Assembly: GCA_964508025.1 (NCBI GenBank)
Contig: CAZDSF010000120.1
Coordinates: 1-8,443 of the forward strand
DNA from: JAAZNO01 sp964508025
GTDB lineage: Bacteria; Chloroflexota; Anaerolineae; B4-G1; SLSP01
Direction of reading: 5' to 3'
DNA: 8,443 nucleotides
The notes below the pieces were generated by a model, which searched no databases, was not told the origin of the DNA, and saw nothing but the letters and a program-made list of their open reading frames with translations. Each line of letters begins with the position of its first letter. Positions within the stretch are counted from its first letter, which is position 1. The position numbers and the translations under genes were made by a program. Positions 6,175-8,443 of this stretch are shown here, in pieces.

Positions 6175-6927
6175 TCAACGACGCAGCAGCGGCCAGATAT
6201 CGGCAGCCGCGGCCTCTTCTTCATCGTCGTCATCAGCATCATCATCGTCGTCGTCAATTTCCAGCCATTCCTCATCATCATGCGAGAGCCAGTCTCCTGT
6301 TTCCGGATCAAAGGCCGCCATGTAATGAACCCCTTCTGGCCCTAACAACCGCGTCAAGTGTGCCATGATTTTGTCCACATTGTCATACGGCCCGGCGATG
6401 AAGAAGGGCTTGCCCTCCGGTCCGCCGACGGGAATCGGCTCGGTAAAGGCGGTGGGATCGGCGTCGCCCAGTAAAATCGCGGCTTCGGCGTAATCGCGGT
6501 GCGGGCGGAATTTGAGGCTGGCGGCGTAATCCAATCCAGCCTTGACGATAGCCGCCACATGATTCACATCCACCTGGATCATATCCTGACGCTCTTTGAC
6601 GCCCGCAAGGAACCGTTCCCGATATTCCTGCGCCGTGGCGAAGTTGGCAACCAGCGCGTTTTTGACGCCCAGGCAGGCGCGATCCACCAGGTAACTGCCA
6701 AGCACGACAATACCGGTGTTCGGATTGCGACGCGCCAGCACCACCTGATTGAGCTGCATCGGATCTTGCCATTCCCGGTTGACCCAGCACTCCATCACGG
6801 GCCACGTCGCGGCCTCACGTAACTGCGCTTTCCGTCCCATCACAGGACGGCTGCGCTGCTGCGCCTTTTGCTTCTTGCGCTTAGCGGCTTTACGTTCCAG
6901 TTTCTTCTGACGATTATTAGGTGGCAT
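6175..6927 (-). CDS. Unrecognised bipolar protein with basic N-terminus and poly-Asp/Glu C-terminus
   Basis: Predicted 250-residue cytoplasmic protein that I do not recognise. Residues 1-40 are rich in Lys, Arg and Gln and are likely disordered and nucleic-acid binding. Residues about 43-212 form a compact domain with VMECWVN (44-50), GIVVLGSYLVD (72-82), CLGVKNA (85-91), and GGPEGKPFFIAGPYD (168-182). A short run, YMAAFDPETGDW, follows. Residues 216-238 are almost all Asp or Glu, and a short IWPLLRR tail ends the chain. The layout of CLGVK after a hydrophobic G-x-YLVD strand resembles conserved hypothetical proteins, but I cannot name the family. ATG 6927 is chosen because AAGGAG (6936-6941) stands 8 nt before it; an upstream TTG at 6948 would put that site inside the gene. 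It is the first gene of a probable three-gene unit and follows valS by 78 bp. Confidence 0.75.
   Translation of the reverse strand: MPPNNRQKKLERKAAKRKKQKAQQRSRPVMGRKAQLREAATWPVMECWVNREWQDPMQLNQVVLARRNPNTGIVVLGSYLVDRACLGVKNALVANFATAQEYRERFLAGVKERQDMIQVDVNHVAAIVKAGLDYAASLKFRPHRDYAEAAILLGDADPTAFTEPIPVGGPEGKPFFIAGPYDNVDKIMAHLTRLLGPEGVHYMAAFDPETGDWLSHDDEEWLEIDDDDDDADDDDEEEAAAADIWPLLRR
6214..6280 (-). repeat. GAT/GAC-rich trinucleotide tract encoding the acidic tail
   Basis: Mixed GAT, GAC, GAG and GAA codons with little third-base order encode the Asp/Glu run of the bipolar protein. The tract stands out by composition from the flanking coding sequence and could change length by slippage. Confidence 0.65.
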
Positions 6928-6948
6928 GATAGTTTCTCCTTCAAGCAA

Positions 6949-6997
6949 GTTACGGGTAACGGGTGATAGGTGATAAAACGCTATGCCCCATCACCCA
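6949..6997. repeat. Short palindromic and tandem repeats between valS and the bipolar-protein gene
   Basis: GTTACGGGTAAC (6949-6960) is a near-palindrome with 5-bp arms. It is followed by GGTGATA twice in tandem (6962-6975), and then by ATCACCC (6990-6996), which can pair with either GGTGAT copy. Read on the minus strand this lies just past the valS stop and may fold into alternative hairpins. There is no T-tract after it, so termination of valS here is possible but weak. Confidence 0.45.
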
Positions 6998-7005
6998 TTT
7001 CCCCT

Positions 7006-8443
7006 TTACCCCAACCGCGCCAGCTGCTCCCGCAGTTGCGCGGCCTCGGCTTCCATTTCCGCGAGGCGTTGCCGCGCGGCAGCAACCACGTCGGCGGGGG
7101 CTTTCTCAGCAAACGGCCCGGCGAGCTTGGCCTGGCTGCTCTTGATATGCCCTTCGAGCTGCGCCAACGCTTTCTGCAAGCGCGCGCGCTCGGCGACGAG
7201 GTCCACCAGTCCGGCGAGCGGCAGGTAAGCGGCCACGTCGCCCACCACCACCGAGGCGGCCTGCGCGGACGCTTCCGCCTGCGCCGCGATGGTCAGCGCG
7301 GCGCCATCCACCCGAGCGAGGAGCTCCAACACCGGGCGGCGCGCTTCCAACACGGGCGCGAGCGCGCCGGCGGCGATGATGGCCGGAATGCGTTTGCCCG
7401 GCTCCACGTTGTACTCCGCGCGCACGTTGCGGATGCCGCGCACCAGCTCCATCAACACGGCCATCTGCGCCTCGGCGGCGTCATCCAGCCGGGCGGCGCC
7501 GCTCTCAGGCCACGCGGCGATGATAAGCGCATCCCCCTGCCGCGCTTCGGCGGGCAGCGCCTGCCACAGCGCCTCGGTGACGTAAGGCATAAACGGATGC
7601 AACAGCCGCAGGGAATGCTCCAGCACGGTGAGCAGCACCGCGAGCGGCGTGCCTTTATCGGCGGCGTCATCGTATAGCCGAACTTTGGCGGCTTCGATGT
7701 ACCAATCGCAGAACTCATCCCAGAGGAAATCGCGCACGCGCCGCCCGGCCTCGCCGTACTGGAACGTCTCCATCAGCTCGCCCACCTCGCCGGTGAGCCG
7801 GTGCAGGCGGCTCAGAATCCAGCGATCTTCCAGGAACAACTCGCCCAGACGCGGCTCGGCCTTCTCCAGGTTCCCCAGAATGAAGCGTCCGGCTTGCCAG
7901 AGCTTGTTGGCGAAGTTGCGCGCCCCCTCGATGCGGCGCATATCCAGGTTCATATCGTTGCCCGGCGTGGAGGAGGTCGCCAGCGTATAGCGCAGCGCGT
8001 CCGTGCCGTATTCCTCAATGATGTAGAGCGGGTCGTACTTCCACGCATCGGGCATGGATTTGCTGATCTTCTCGCCGCGCTCGTTGCGGATGAGGCCGTG
8101 CAGATAGACGTGCGCGTAAGGCGCTTTCCCCAGCAGCGCGAGCGAGAGCATCGTCTCGCGGGCGACCCAGAAGAAGAGGATGTCGTAGCCGGTCTCACGC
8201 ACGTCATTGGGGAAGAAGCGTTGCAGGTCGGGCGATTCCACATCGGGCCAGCCCAGCGTGGAGAAGGGCCACAGGCCAGAGGAGAACCAGGTATCCAGCA
8301 CGTCTTCATCCTGCCAGATGGCGCTGCTGTCGCACTTGGGGCAGCGCGTGGGGTCCGCAAGGCCGCTCCATTGTGCATCGCAATCATGGCAGTACCAGAC
8401 CGGGATGCGGTGTCCCCACCACAGCTGGCGGCTGATGCACCAA
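7006..8443 (-). CDS. valS: Valyl-tRNA synthetase, C-terminal part (cut by right edge)
   Basis: Charges tRNA-Val with valine in the cytoplasm. The frame enters at the right edge within WCISRQLWWGHRIPVWYC, a class I Ile/Val/Leu signature, and runs about 478 residues to TAA at 7006-7008. A zinc knuckle CHDC...CPKC (two CxxC pairs, 12 residues between pairs) follows and leads to EDVLDTWFSSGLWPFSTLGWP, typical of ValRS. The second ATP-binding motif is KISKS (8056-8070), the KMSKS loop with Ile for Met. The anticodon-binding helical domain includes DEFCDWYIEAAK. The C-terminal coiled-coil tRNA-binding arm covers the last 65 or so residues, with FAEKAPADVVAAARQRL. The HIGH motif and editing domain lie outside the window. 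The end is intact. The gene is likely transcribed leftward, possibly into the bipolar-protein gene 78 bp on. Confidence 0.96.
   Translation of the reverse strand, partial: WCISRQLWWGHRIPVWYCHDCDAQWSGLADPTRCPKCDSSAIWQDEDVLDTWFSSGLWPFSTLGWPDVESPDLQRFFPNDVRETGYDILFFWVARETMLSLALLGKAPYAHVYLHGLIRNERGEKISKSMPDAWKYDPLYIIEEYGTDALRYTLATSSTPGNDMNLDMRRIEGARNFANKLWQAGRFILGNLEKAEPRLGELFLEDRWILSRLHRLTGEVGELMETFQYGEAGRRVRDFLWDEFCDWYIEAAKVRLYDDAADKGTPLAVLLTVLEHSLRLLHPFMPYVTEALWQALPAEARQGDALIIAAWPESGAARLDDAAEAQMAVLMELVRGIRNVRAEYNVEPGKRIPAIIAAGALAPVLEARRPVLELLARVDGAALTIAAQAEASAQAASVVVGDVAAYLPLAGLVDLVAERARLQKALAQLEGHIKSSQAKLAGPFAEKAPADVVAAARQRLAEMEAEAAQLREQLARLG

Noticed and set aside
6214..6280. Non-coding microsatellite
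   Set aside because: The trinucleotide tract stays in frame and encodes the acidic tail, with intact coding sequence on both sides.
5452..6345. 297-codon plus-strand open frame beginning with a Gly/Val repeat
   Set aside because: The apparent Gly/Val repeat is the reverse of the hydrolase Thr/Pro/Ala linker, and the frame crosses three minus-strand gene boundaries.
6970..7677. 235-codon plus-strand open frame
   Set aside because: Opposite the ValRS C-terminal arm and anticodon domain; composition typical of an antisense shadow.

Overview
The window looks like ordinary chromosomal DNA from a GC-rich bacterium, most likely of the phylum Chloroflexota (Anaerolineae/Caldilineae-like). This is an inference. 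It rests on a lipoprotein with a Thr/Pro/Ala linker of the TPTATATP type, a toast-rack-like lipoprotein, a bacterial alpha-2-macroglobulin with tandem Big_5 domains, a zinc-knuckle valyl-tRNA synthetase and strong AGGAGG-type ribosome binding sites. No phage, transposon, CRISPR, tRNA or rRNA signal was seen.

Layout from left to right. (1) 1-2426, minus: the N-terminal half of a very large alpha-2-macroglobulin-family lipoprotein, cut by the left edge. (2) 2427-2573: a leader/promoter region with a perfect 10-bp inverted repeat, plus an intrinsic terminator for the next gene. (3) 2574-3383, minus: a lipoprotein built from GAG-type repeats (toast-rack/LiaF-C-like beta solenoid). (4) 3384-3506: a divergent promoter region. 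(5) 3507-4526, plus: cytoplasmic type I L-asparaginase, the only plus-strand gene. (6) 4527-4583: a convergent intergenic hairpin. (7) 4584-6927, minus: a probable three-gene operon of a bipolar (basic N-terminus, acidic C-terminus) protein of unknown function, a YaeQ-like PD-(D/E)XK-fold protein and an alpha/beta-hydrolase lipoprotein. (8) 6928-7005: a short repeat-rich spacer. (9) 7006-8443, minus: the C-terminal part of valyl-tRNA synthetase, cut by the right edge.

Three of the seven genes encode predicted lipoproteins, so the left two thirds has a cell-envelope flavour. The other genes are cytoplasmic: asparagine hydrolysis, tRNA charging and two proteins of uncertain role. No convincing new multi-gene system is visible. 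The items most worth a second look are the inverted repeat in the macroglobulin leader, the Big_5-fronted macroglobulin next to a solenoid lipoprotein, the YaeQ-like small protein and the unrecognised bipolar protein. Many long plus-strand open frames opposite the minus-strand genes are antisense shadows of GC-rich coding sequence.
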